From the NCBI GenBank assembly GCA_031278675.1, contig JAITJY010000373.1:1-7919 (forward strand): a DNA stretch of 7,919 bases, written 5' to 3'. The notes under the pieces are model-generated. The model was given only the letters and a program-made list of their open reading frames with translations. It did not search any database and had not been told where the DNA came from. Position 1 is the stretch's first letter, and every line of letters begins with the position of its first letter. This document shows, one piece after another, positions 1-5,881 of the stretch. This DNA comes from Bifidobacteriaceae bacterium (GTDB taxonomy: Bacteria > Actinomycetota > Actinomycetes > Actinomycetales > WQXJ01). Made by a program: the position numbers and the translations under genes.

Positions 1-843
1 AACAATCCCGAAAGACTCACCACCCAGGTGCGGCGCCACATAAAGCGAACACGAACGCAGCCACGCGGCCTTTTCAGCATCCGAAATCCGGCCCGTCACC
101 TCCACCGCAGCCCGCTCCGGGCCCAGCTTGTCCAACACCTCGCCCGCCGAACCGGTACCCGCCACCACCAAACGCAGACCCGGATAGACCCCCAACAACT
201 CCCCCAGCGCGTTCACCACCACCTTCAACCCTTTGCGCGGCTCATCGCACCGCCCCAAGAACGCGATCACCGGCGCATCCGGCGTAGCTAGCCAGCGCGC
301 ATCCGGTGCCGCGCCCGCAAAATGATCCACCCACACCCCGTTCGGGATGATCACGGCGTCTGCGCCCAAGTGATCCATCACCGTGCGCCGCGCGTCCTCA
401 CTGACCGCAATCACCCCTGAGATCTTCTCTAGCGCCGATCTGACCAGCGGATATGCGGCGCGTAGCGCCCGTGAGGCGGTCTGTGAAGAATGGAACGTCG
501 CCACCACCGGACACGGCGCATACATCAGCGCCAAAATCCCCAAAGACGGCGTGATCGGTTCATGAATGTGGAGCAGGTCGAACGCCCCATCCGTGAGCCA
601 GCGCCGCGTCCGGCGCGCCGTCAACGGACCAAAGTTCAGCCGCGCCACCGACCCGTTGTACGGAATCCCAACCGTCCGCCCCGCCGGGGCGACATATGAC
701 GGGAGCGGCGTCACGTCATCCGCCGGCGCTAGGACCGAGACCTCGTGGCCACGAGTGATCAGTTCCTCCGCGAGGTCACGGACGTGGAACTGGACCCCGC
801 CCGGGACATCCAGCGAATAGGGGCAGACCAACCCGATCTTCAT
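1..843 (-). CDS. pimA: Phosphatidylinositol alpha-mannosyltransferase PimA (3' end cut by window edge)
   Basis: GT-B fold, GT4-family glycosyltransferase that moves mannose from GDP-mannose to the 2-position of inositol in phosphatidylinositol, the first step of PIM synthesis at the cytoplasmic face of the membrane. Translating from the ATG gives 281 residues; about 100 C-terminal residues lie outside the window. The N-terminus MKIGLVCPYSLDVPGGVQ matches the glycine-rich donor and acceptor loop of mycobacterial PimA. Further conserved blocks are PYNGSVARL (61-69), HIHEP (92-96), FHSS with H118, GRCDEPRKG (197-205, holding the GDP-contacting Arg198 and Lys204) and HLGGESFGIV (272-281) with the conserved Glu276. 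The start is supported by AAGGA at 854-850, six bases upstream, and by an ATGA overlap with the stop of the acyltransferase gene, which implies translational coupling. Residue roles come from recalled work on the mycobacterial enzyme; the match is by eye. Confidence 0.95.
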   Translation of the reverse strand, partial: MKIGLVCPYSLDVPGGVQFHVRDLAEELITRGHEVSVLAPADDVTPLPSYVAPAGRTVGIPYNGSVARLNFGPLTARRTRRWLTDGAFDLLHIHEPITPSLGILALMYAPCPVVATFHSSQTASRALRAAYPLVRSALEKISGVIAVSEDARRTVMDHLGADAVIIPNGVWVDHFAGAAPDARWLATPDAPVIAFLGRCDEPRKGLKVVVNALGELLGVYPGLRLVVAGTGSAGEVLDKLGPERAAVEVTGRISDAEKAAWLRSCSLYVAPHLGGESFGIV

Positions 844-1976
844 CGCTGATCCTTGCTAGCGCGCACCGCCGCCAACTTCGCCGGGTCGAGGTCCGCGACG
901 AACACCTTTTGCAGCATGTGCCAATCGGCCGGATGGCGCCTGATCTGCTCCTCGAGCGCCTTCACCCAGCTTTGGGTCAGCGCCTGGAGGCGCGCGTCCG
1001 GCGCCAAGCCCGCGTCCGGCCTAACCTCGGGGCTAAATCTCAGCACATAGCGCCGGCCCCGCCGGAACATCGCGACCGGCAGCAGCGGTTCGCCCGTCGC
1101 CAGCGCCAATGCGGCGGGCCCCGCCGCCACGAGCGCCTTCTCCCCGAAAAAGTCCACTTCCACGCCGCGGTGGCCCAGGTCGCGTTCTGCCAGCAGCGGC
1201 ACCAACCAGCGCGGCTCGCTCCGCGCCACCCGCAGTAGCTGGCGGTACGCCCCCGCACCACTCGGCACGCCACCTGACGCACCGCCCCGCACGCCGCCCG
1301 GTACACCACCCGACGCACCACCCCGCACACCACCCCGCACACCACCTGACGCACCACCCCGCACACCACCCGGTACGCCGTCTGACGCACCGCCCCGCAC
1401 ACCACCCCGCACGCCGCCCGCCACGCCACCTGACGCACCGCCCCGCACACCACCCGGTACGCCGTCTGCAGCGCCAGCGCCGCCCACATCCAGCGGGATG
1501 ATCCGCATGCCCAACGCCTCGCGCAGAGCCAAGAAATCCTGGAACACCTCATCCGGCTGCAATCGCTCCGCGACGGTGACCACCGGCGCCAGGTGACGCG
1601 ATGCCCAAGCCCCGGCCAGATCCCAGTTACCCATGTGGGCGAGCGCCGCCACCAGTTTGCCGTTCCCGGCGAGCGCCGCCTGGGCGTACTCCAGGCCCTC
1701 CACCTCGATCATCGCGTCCACCTGGGCCTCGCTCCAGCGCGGCAGTTGGCACGCCTCGCAGTAGTACCGCAGGTAGCGCTGCATTGCCCGGCGCACCAAC
1801 CGGCGCATCACGGCGTTAGGCGCATCCGGCACCACGCGCACCAAATTGGCCCGCAACTGGCGCACGCCTTTGGCAGGGGCGAGGCAGACGGCATAGGCCG
1901 CCAACGCAAACAAGGCGCGCGCCAACGCGGGCGGCAGGCGCGGCACCACCTTGAACGCCAAACCAGTCAGATTCAC
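840..1976 (-). CDS. PatA-like phosphatidylinositol mannoside acyltransferase with a Gly-rich repeat insertion
   Basis: Member of the LpxL/HtrB lysophospholipid acyltransferase superfamily. In this locus the family member (mycobacterial PatA, Rv2611c) acylates the mannose of PIM at the membrane. The start is the GTG at 1976, which forms a GTGA overlap with the stop of the PI-phosphate synthase gene; a longer reading with 34 more residues would run into that gene. This gives 378 residues. The hydrophobic N-terminus (about 14-34) suits membrane association. The catalytic HX4D motif is HMGNWD at 114-119. The second conserved block LLAERDLGHRGVEVDFFGE spans 261-279, with Glu264 matching the proposed mycobacterial partner of the catalytic His. 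Residues 171-242 are an 18-unit repeat of GGVR, GGAS and GGVP type that ordinary homologues lack. Without it the protein would be about 306 residues, the normal family size. The frame stays open throughout, so the gene looks intact. Exact substrate is inferred from context. Confidence 0.93.
   Translation of the reverse strand: MNLTGLAFKVVPRLPPALARALFALAAYAVCLAPAKGVRQLRANLVRVVPDAPNAVMRRLVRRAMQRYLRYYCEACQLPRWSEAQVDAMIEVEGLEYAQAALAGNGKLVAALAHMGNWDLAGAWASRHLAPVVTVAERLQPDEVFQDFLALREALGMRIIPLDVGGAGAADGVPGGVRGGASGGVAGGVRGGVRGGASDGVPGGVRGGASGGVRGGVRGGASGGVPGGVRGGASGGVPSGAGAYRQLLRVARSEPRWLVPLLAERDLGHRGVEVDFFGEKALVAAGPAALALATGEPLLPVAMFRRGRRYVLRFSPEVRPDAGLAPDARLQALTQSWVKALEEQIRRHPADWHMLQKVFVADLDPAKLAAVRASKDQR
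1251..1466 (-). repeat. In-frame 12-bp tandem repeat (18 units) inside the acyltransferase gene
   Basis: Read on the minus strand, eighteen 12-bp units encode four-residue blocks of the form Gly-Gly-(Val/Ala)-X. The order is DGVP, GGVR, GGAS, GGVA, GGVR, GGVR, GGAS, DGVP, GGVR, GGAS, GGVR, GGVR, GGAS, GGVP, GGVR, GGAS, GGVP, SGAG. Higher-order groups recur (GGVR-GGAS, and GGVR-GGVR-GGAS three-unit blocks), which suggests expansion by slippage or unequal crossing-over of multi-unit segments. Third-position changes between units (for example cgc/cac and gcc/acc variants on the plus strand) show that the array is not brand new. The repeat is glycine-rich, should be disordered, and carries an Arg about every 12 residues. 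Confidence 0.97.
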
Positions 1977-2584
1977 TGCGCCGCCCCGCGGACCTGGCAG
2001 TAGACGGCCCAGGCGCGCTGGCCCACCGTCACCAAGGCGCCCACGGCCACCAGCGCCAACCCTCCCGCCGCCACCCACAGGGGGGCGCCCAACCCGGTCG
2101 CGAACGCCGTCACCAACGTCACCACCAACCTGTCGGATCGCTCCGCAATCCCGACCGACGCCTTATAGCCCAGCGCTTCGGCCCGGGCCCGTACATAAGG
2201 CACAAGACCGCTCGCCGCGATCGCCACAATGCCCGCGACCAGCCCAAACAGGTAGCCGCACCGGGCAAAATAGAGCGTCAGGCCCGTCACTATGGCGGCA
2301 TCACAGATCCGGTCCAGCGTCGAATCGAGGAACGCCCCCCAGTCCGATGCCGTCCCAGTAATCCGCGCCATAGTCCCGTCGAGCGCATCCGCCGTTGCCA
2401 CCAAGCCGACCACCAGTGCGCCCGGCCACAGCTGGCCCGCCGGGAACAGCGTCAGCGCCGCCCCGCAGGTCGCCACCGTCCCGGTGATGGTGACCGCATT
2501 CGGGTGGACATGGTGGCGGACCAAGAATGCCGCCGGGCGCCCGAACAGCTTTTCTTCCAAGTTCCTTGAATTGGCGCCCAGCAC
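1973..2584 (-). CDS. pgsA1: Phosphatidylinositol phosphate synthase (CDP-alcohol phosphatidyltransferase)
   Basis: Integral membrane enzyme that joins CDP-diacylglycerol and inositol-1-phosphate to give phosphatidylinositol phosphate, the precursor of PI and PIMs. The 203-residue product carries the full CDP-alcohol phosphatidyltransferase signature: D66-x2-D69-G70-x2-A73-R74-x8-G83-x3-D87-x3-D91, the metal and CDP ligands. Several hydrophobic segments (about 31-65, 94-130 and 152-188) fit the six-helix fold. The stretch RARAEALG at 132-139 and the following AERSDRL block at 147-153 match the actinobacterial inositol-phosphate subgroup as I recall it (Rv2612c type). The start is a GTG directly after the TAA of the HIT gene, with GGAG at 2598-2595 ten bases upstream as ribosome binding site. 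The stop overlaps the acyltransferase start by four bases. Phosphatidylglycerophosphate synthase is the main alternative, but the neighbours argue against it. Confidence 0.93.
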   Translation of the reverse strand: MLGANSRNLEEKLFGRPAAFLVRHHVHPNAVTITGTVATCGAALTLFPAGQLWPGALVVGLVATADALDGTMARITGTASDWGAFLDSTLDRICDAAIVTGLTLYFARCGYLFGLVAGIVAIAASGLVPYVRARAEALGYKASVGIAERSDRLVVTLVTAFATGLGAPLWVAAGGLALVAVGALVTVGQRAWAVYCQVRGAAQ

Positions 2585-3367
2585 TTAGGTCTCACTCCAG
2601 GCGCCGGCCACGGCCTCGCGCGTCGCGGACAACAACTCCGGCAACGCCCGCGAATGGGCAATCAAGGGGAAGAAATTGGAGTCCCCTGTCCATCGGGGCA
2701 CAATGTGTTGGTGCAGATGGGCGGCAATCCCGGCGCCCGCCTGCGAGCCTTGATTGATGCCCAGGTTGAAGCCCTGGGGCTGTTTGGCGCGCGTCAACGC
2801 GCGCAAGGCGTGCTGACTGAACTCAGTCAATTCGACCGACTCAGGGCCGTCCAGGTCCGTCAGCGCAGCGACGTGCCGGTACGGGCAGATCAGCAAATGA
2901 CCAGGGTTGTACGGGAACAGGTTCAAGATGGCGTAGACGCTTAGGCCGCGCGCTACGATCAGGGCCTCCGGGTCGGGTTTGGCCGGAGCTAAGCAAAACG
3001 GGCAGTCGTCGGGCCGACCGTCATGCGGCCGGGAATCGCCGCCCACATAGGCCATCCGCTGCGGCACCCAGAGCCGGTCAAACCCGTCTGGTTCACCAGC
3101 AAACGTCGCTGCGGGTACGGCCTGGGCAGACCCGTCCGGTTCCCCAGCAAACGTCGCTGCGGGTACGGCCTGGGCAGACCCGTCCGCTTCGGCCGCGCCT
3201 GGTTCCGGCCCCGCCCGTGTTCTTCCCCCCGCGCCACCCGCTTCGGCCGCGCCTGGTTCCGGCCCTGTCCGTGTTCTTCGGGCCGCGCCACCCGCTTCGG
3301 CCGCGCCTGCGCCGCGCCTCGCGCCGGCGGGTACGGTCTGGGCGGCCGGTTCGCTATCCATTGTCAC
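2585..3367 (-). CDS. HIT-family nucleotide hydrolase or Ap4A phosphorylase-like protein with a repeat-bearing N-terminus
   Basis: Histidine triad protein; the counterpart in the mycobacterial PIM locus (Rv2613c) is a diadenosine tetraphosphate phosphorylase, so a role in clearing Ap4A made by aminoacyl-tRNA synthetases such as the adjacent ThrS is plausible. The HIT core starts near residue 96 (FDRLWVPQRMAYV). It includes CPFC at 122-125 (a possible zinc pair seen in some HIT proteins), a nucleotide-binding stretch around LNLFPYNPGHLLICPYRHV (148-166) and the triad HLHQH at 217-221 followed by IVPRW. Residues 1-95 are a low-complexity Ala/Gly/Pro/Glu-rich extension made largely of two tandem repeat families, longer than in the homologue I recall. 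The start is uncertain: the GTG at 3367 overlaps thrS by 14 bases, while an in-frame ATG at 3361 overlaps by 8. Either fits translational coupling. Whether this protein hydrolyses or phosphorolyses cannot be read from sequence. Confidence 0.9.
   Translation of the reverse strand: MTMDSEPAAQTVPAGARRGAGAAEAGGAARRTRTGPEPGAAEAGGAGGRTRAGPEPGAAEADGSAQAVPAATFAGEPDGSAQAVPAATFAGEPDGFDRLWVPQRMAYVGGDSRPHDGRPDDCPFCLAPAKPDPEALIVARGLSVYAILNLFPYNPGHLLICPYRHVAALTDLDGPESVELTEFSQHALRALTRAKQPQGFNLGINQGSQAGAGIAAHLHQHIVPRWTGDSNFFPLIAHSRALPELLSATREAVAGAWSET
3082..3177 (-). repeat. Two tandem 48-bp repeats in the HIT gene N-terminal region
   Basis: Copies at 3082-3129 and 3130-3177 differ at 2 of 48 bases. Each encodes the 16-residue unit GSAQAVPAATFAGEPD (circularly permuted) in the HIT protein, roughly residues 63-94, just before the conserved core. 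Near-identity points to recent duplication, and the unit length keeps the frame. Confidence 0.97.
3186..3309 (-). repeat. Two tandem 54-bp repeats plus a partial third in the HIT gene
   Basis: Copies at 3186-3239 and 3240-3293 differ at 5 of 54 bases, three of them one adjacent block (ccc versus ggg). A third copy begins at 3294 and decays after about 16 bases. Each encodes an 18-residue unit containing RTRxGPEPGAAEAxG, roughly residues 24-61 of the HIT protein. It is a different unit from the neighbouring 48-bp repeat, and it is also a multiple of three. Confidence 0.95.
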
Positions 3368-5333
3368 GCCGTTCTATGCTCTCGACGATCCGTGCGACCG
3401 CCTCAGCCACGGGGATACCGTTGTCTTGGGCTCCTCCCCTAAGGCGGAATGATACGGCACCTTGGGCGGCATCGTCGGCGCCTGCGATCAGGGTAAACGG
3501 AATCTTGTCGGTGGCGGCGCGGCGAATCTTCTTGCCGAACCGGTCATCCGACGTGTCCAGTTCGCAGCGCACCTTGTGCCCTTTGAGCTGGCCGAGCACC
3601 TCGGCGAGGTAGGGGGCAAACTCGTCCGCGACGGGAATACCCCGCACCTGAACCGGCGCGAGCCAGGCCGGGAAAGCACCCGCATAATGCTCCGTCAAAA
3701 TAGCGAAGAACCGTTCGATCGAACCGAATAAAGCCCGGTGGATCATCACCGGACGCTGGCGTGAACCATCTGCGGCCGTATACTCCAGACCGAACAGGTC
3801 AGGCATGTTGAAGTCCAATTGAATGGTGGACATCTGCCAGGTCCGGCCAATCGCGTCACGCGCCTGCACGGAAATCTTGGGGCCATAGAACGCCGCCCCG
3901 CCCGGGTCGGCGCGCAGTTCCAGGCCGGAGGCCAACGCCACCTCCTCCAGGGTCCGCGTCGACTCGCGCCACACCTGGTCCGAGCCCACCGATTTATCCG
4001 GGTTACGGGTCGACAGTTCCAAATAGAAATCATTCAGGCCGTAATCCCCGAGCAGGTCCAGCACAAATGCGAGCAATGAAGACAATTCGTCCCTGAGCTG
4101 ATCCGGCATACAGTAGATATGGGCATCATCCTGAGTAAAACCACGCGCCCTGGTCAACCCGTGGATAACGCCAGACTTCTCGTAACGATAAACTGTGCCG
4201 AATTCGAACAGCCGAAGCGGGAGTTCACGGTAGGAACGGCCCCGCGCAGCATAGATCAAATTGTGCATGGGACAATTCATCGGCTTCAGATAATAGTCCT
4301 GGCCCTGGCGTTTGATGTGCCCATCCGGGCCGATCTCTTCATCCACCCGCATTGGCGGGTACATCGAATCACGGTACCATTCCAGGTGCCCCGAAACCTC
4401 ATAAAGCTGGGCTTTAGTAATATGCGGCGTCGAGACAAAACTATAATCCGCTTCGATATGCCGTTGCCGCGAGTATTCTTCCATCTCCTGGCGGATAATA
4501 CCGCCCTTCGGATGGAATACCGGCAGGCCAGACCCGATTTCCTCCGGGAATGAAAACAGGTCGAGTTCCGCACCGAGTTTGCGGTGGTCGCGCCGCTCAG
4601 CCTCCGCTAGGCGCTCGGTGTAAGCCGTCAGGTCGTCCGGAGTGGCCCACGCCGTGCCGTAGATCCGCTGAAGCTGAGGGGCGTGTTCATCGCCCCGCCA
4701 ATACGCCGCCGCCGACCGCATCAGCTTGAACGTGCCCTTCTTCAACAAGGTTGTGGCCGGGATATGCGGCCCCCGGCACAGGTCCTGCCAGGCCCGCGTC
4801 CCATCGCGGCGCACGTTCTCATAGATCGTCAGTTCGCCCGCACCGATCTCCACTGCGGCACCTTCTGCCGCCTGGGCTGCCCCCGCCGGGTCAGCTTTGA
4901 GCCCAATCAGCTCAAGTTTGTACGGCTCATCTGCGAGTTCGGCCCGCGCCTCGGCTTCGGTGACCACCCGCCGGCGGAACGTTTGCCCCTGGGCGGCGAG
5001 GCGCGTCATCGTCCTGGAAAGCTCCTTTAGCTGCTCTGGCGTGAAGGGTCTGGCCACGTCGAAGTCGTAGTAAAAACCGTCGGTGATCGGAGGGCCGATC
5101 CCGAGCCGCGCTTCCCCGTCCAACTCCTGGACCGCTTGGGCCAAGACGTGCGCTGCGGAGTGACGCAGCACCTGCAAGCCGTCGGGCTCGTCGATGGTGA
5201 CGGGTTCCACTTCCGCGTCGGCGGGAAGTGGCCGGTCCAGGTCCCACAACTCGCCGTTGACGCGGACCACCACTACGTCCTTCCGGTCGTGAAATAGCTG
5301 CGCGCCGGTTCGCGGCGCTTCCTCGTTGGACAC
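3354..5333 (-). CDS. thrS: Threonyl-tRNA synthetase
   Basis: Class II synthetase that charges tRNA-Thr in the cytoplasm; full length at 659 residues. Order of domains: an N-terminal TGS-like region (about 1-48), the editing domain with H58/H62 (HSAAH) and C186/H190 (DLCRGPH), and the class II catalytic core (about 255-545). The core carries the zinc ligands C354 (MNCPMH), H405 (QDDAHIY) and H532 (MIHRALFGS), motif 2 around FEFGTVYRYE (376-385) and the motif 3 Arg541 in GSIERF. The C-terminal anticodon-binding domain (about 560-655) includes GKKIRRA. The start is a GTG with GGAAGG at 5348-5343, nine bases upstream. The TAG stop lies inside the start of the HIT gene. All catalytic, zinc and editing residues I checked are present, so both charging and Ser editing should work. 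First gene of the apparent PIM operon. Confidence 0.98.
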   Translation of the reverse strand: MSNEEAPRTGAQLFHDRKDVVVVRVNGELWDLDRPLPADAEVEPVTIDEPDGLQVLRHSAAHVLAQAVQELDGEARLGIGPPITDGFYYDFDVARPFTPEQLKELSRTMTRLAAQGQTFRRRVVTEAEARAELADEPYKLELIGLKADPAGAAQAAEGAAVEIGAGELTIYENVRRDGTRAWQDLCRGPHIPATTLLKKGTFKLMRSAAAYWRGDEHAPQLQRIYGTAWATPDDLTAYTERLAEAERRDHRKLGAELDLFSFPEEIGSGLPVFHPKGGIIRQEMEEYSRQRHIEADYSFVSTPHITKAQLYEVSGHLEWYRDSMYPPMRVDEEIGPDGHIKRQGQDYYLKPMNCPMHNLIYAARGRSYRELPLRLFEFGTVYRYEKSGVIHGLTRARGFTQDDAHIYCMPDQLRDELSSLLAFVLDLLGDYGLNDFYLELSTRNPDKSVGSDQVWRESTRTLEEVALASGLELRADPGGAAFYGPKISVQARDAIGRTWQMSTIQLDFNMPDLFGLEYTAADGSRQRPVMIHRALFGSIERFFAILTEHYAGAFPAWLAPVQVRGIPVADEFAPYLAEVLGQLKGHKVRCELDTSDDRFGKKIRRAATDKIPFTLIAGADDAAQGAVSFRLRGGAQDNGIPVAEAVARIVESIERRDNG

Positions 5334-5374
5334 TTGCCCACACCTTCCCAGTCGTAATCAGCGTGATTGAGCCT

Positions 5375-5412
5375 ACCGCTCACCAGCCAGGTCTCGCGGG
5401 CTGGCAGCCGGT
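5375..5412 (-). promoter_or_regulatory. Imperfect hairpin in the thrS 5' leader
   Basis: On the plus strand accgct (5375-5380) can pair with agccggt (5406-5412, one bulged c), then ca against c as a small internal loop, then ccagcc (5383-5388) with ggctgg (5399-5404) around a ten-base loop. A further pairing of agcgtga (5360-5366) with tcacgct (5412-5418) could extend the base. The structure ends before the ribosome binding site at 5348-5343. The loop does not contain a threonine anticodon, so mimicry of tRNA-Thr as at E. coli thrS is not supported. Regulatory role is inferred. Confidence 0.45.
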
Positions 5413-5415
5413 CAC
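5380..5415 (-). CDS. Possible leaderless 11-residue upstream ORF before thrS
   Basis: A GTG at 5415 lies five bases after the candidate -10 box, where actinobacterial leaderless transcripts often start. It opens a frame of 11 codons (MTGCQPARPGW) ending in TGA at 5382-5380. The frame covers most of the leader hairpin, so translating it would melt that structure. It has no ribosome binding site and only one Thr codon, so classical threonine attenuation is not indicated. This is a speculative call. Confidence 0.2.
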   Translation of the reverse strand: MTGCQPARPGW

Positions 5416-5420
5416 GCTTA

Positions 5421-5449
5421 ATTATTGGGTCGCGGCGGGCGGTAGTCCC
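5421..5449 (-). promoter_or_regulatory. Candidate thrS operon promoter
   Basis: On the minus strand AATAAT (5426-5421) is a five-of-six match to a -10 box. At 17 bases upstream lies GGGACT (5449-5444), which shares the GAC core of TTGACA. It is the only AT-rich patch in the interval and faces thrS, giving a leader of about 80 bases. The predicted start of transcription falls near the GTG at 5415. The -35 part is weak. Confidence 0.45.
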
Positions 5450-5467
5450 GCAGCGCGGGGTCCTACC
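5441..5467. repeat. Strong inverted repeat upstream of thrS promoter
   Basis: ggtag (5441-5445) pairs with ctacc (5463-5467) and cccgc (5447-5451) with gcggg (5455-5459), leaving a three-base loop and a t/gtc internal loop. It overlaps the proposed -35 element, so it could be an operator-like site or cruciform. No T-run follows on either strand, which argues against an intrinsic terminator. Confidence 0.5.
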
Positions 5468-5531
5468 CCAGGGGACGGTCCCGACAGCGCGCGGCAGGGC
5501 CGAGCCCCCGGGGGCGACGATGCCGACCGTG

Positions 5532-5699
5532 CAGGCGGCAGGACCCTCCACGCCCGGCGGGACAGCGGCTGCGCAGGCGGCAGGACCGTCCACGCCCAGC
5601 GGGACAGCGGCTGCGCGGGCGGAGGGATCATCCACGCTCAGCGAGACACCGGCAGCGCAGGCGGCAGGGCCGTCCACGCCCAGCGGGACAGCGGCTGCG
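5532..5699. repeat. Four tandem 42-bp repeats (minisatellite)
   Basis: Units at 5532-5573, 5574-5615, 5616-5657 and 5658-5699, with a partial fifth beginning at 5700. Units 2 and 4 differ at one base and units 1 and 2 at two; unit 3 differs from unit 2 at nine. The high identity of units 2 and 4 around a diverged unit 3 suggests copy exchange or recent rearrangement. No frame on either strand has supporting start, ribosome binding site or homology that I can see, so I treat the array as non-coding. Confidence 0.95.
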
Positions 5700-5881
5700 C
5701 GGGCGGAATCGTTTGAGACAGCTCAGTGCTGCTGCGCCGCCGGGCCCAGGCGGCACTAAACTGATGCGCAAAGTTGCGCCCGTCGGGCGCTCGGGGAGCC
5801 GCCACGGCACGTCACTGGTTGGGCGGCGCCGGCCGCCAGGGCACGCGGCGGCCGCAAGCCAGTAAAGGAGCGGAGCAAGAA

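Larger units (their letters stand above)
5334..5881. other. Non-coding interval between divergent thrS and the small plus-strand gene
   Basis: About 550 bases with no gene I can support. From the thrS side it holds the thrS ribosome binding site, a leader hairpin, a candidate thrS promoter (one AT-rich patch in otherwise GC-rich sequence), a strong hairpin at 5441-5467, a perfect palindrome gcccccgggggc at 5504-5515, four 42-bp repeats (5532-5699), then several GC hairpins: gccgcc/ggcggc at 5736-5754, gcgccc/gggcgc at 5776-5790 and ggcggc/gccgcc at 5822-5837. Several long open frames cross the repeats on both strands only because the period is a multiple of three and stop codons are rare at this GC content. 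Confidence 0.75.

Noticed and set aside
1109..1501. Plus-strand open frame encoding His/Pro-rich repeats across the acyltransferase repeat
   Set aside because: It is the antisense shadow of the GGVR/GGAS array; stop codons are rare in such GC-rich repeats, and the minus-strand frame has conserved catalytic motifs on both sides.
5375..5412. tRNA-Thr mimic operator as in E. coli thrS
   Set aside because: The hairpin loop lacks any threonine anticodon triplet in a seven-base loop context.
5441..5480. T-box riboswitch antiterminator for thrS (minus strand reads GGGTAGGACCCCGCG)
   Set aside because: It resembles GGGTGGNACCGCG only loosely: the required TGGN that pairs with the tRNA end is missing, and it lies upstream of the likely promoter.
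5504..5515. Perfect palindrome gcccccgggggc as a terminator
   Set aside because: There is no loop for a proper stem and no T-run on either side; chance is likely at this GC content.
5273..5677. Minus-strand open frame through the 42-bp repeats overlapping the thrS start
   Set aside because: It is out of frame with thrS, overlaps its 5' end by 61 bases and has no ribosome binding site; the 42-bp period keeps all frames open.
5532..5699. CRISPR array
   Set aside because: The 42-bp units are contiguous with no spacers between them and no cas genes are near.
5363..5759. Two plus-strand open frames through the 42-bp repeats
   Set aside because: Both run across the thrS leader and promoter region with no start signals, and both stay open only because of the repeat period.
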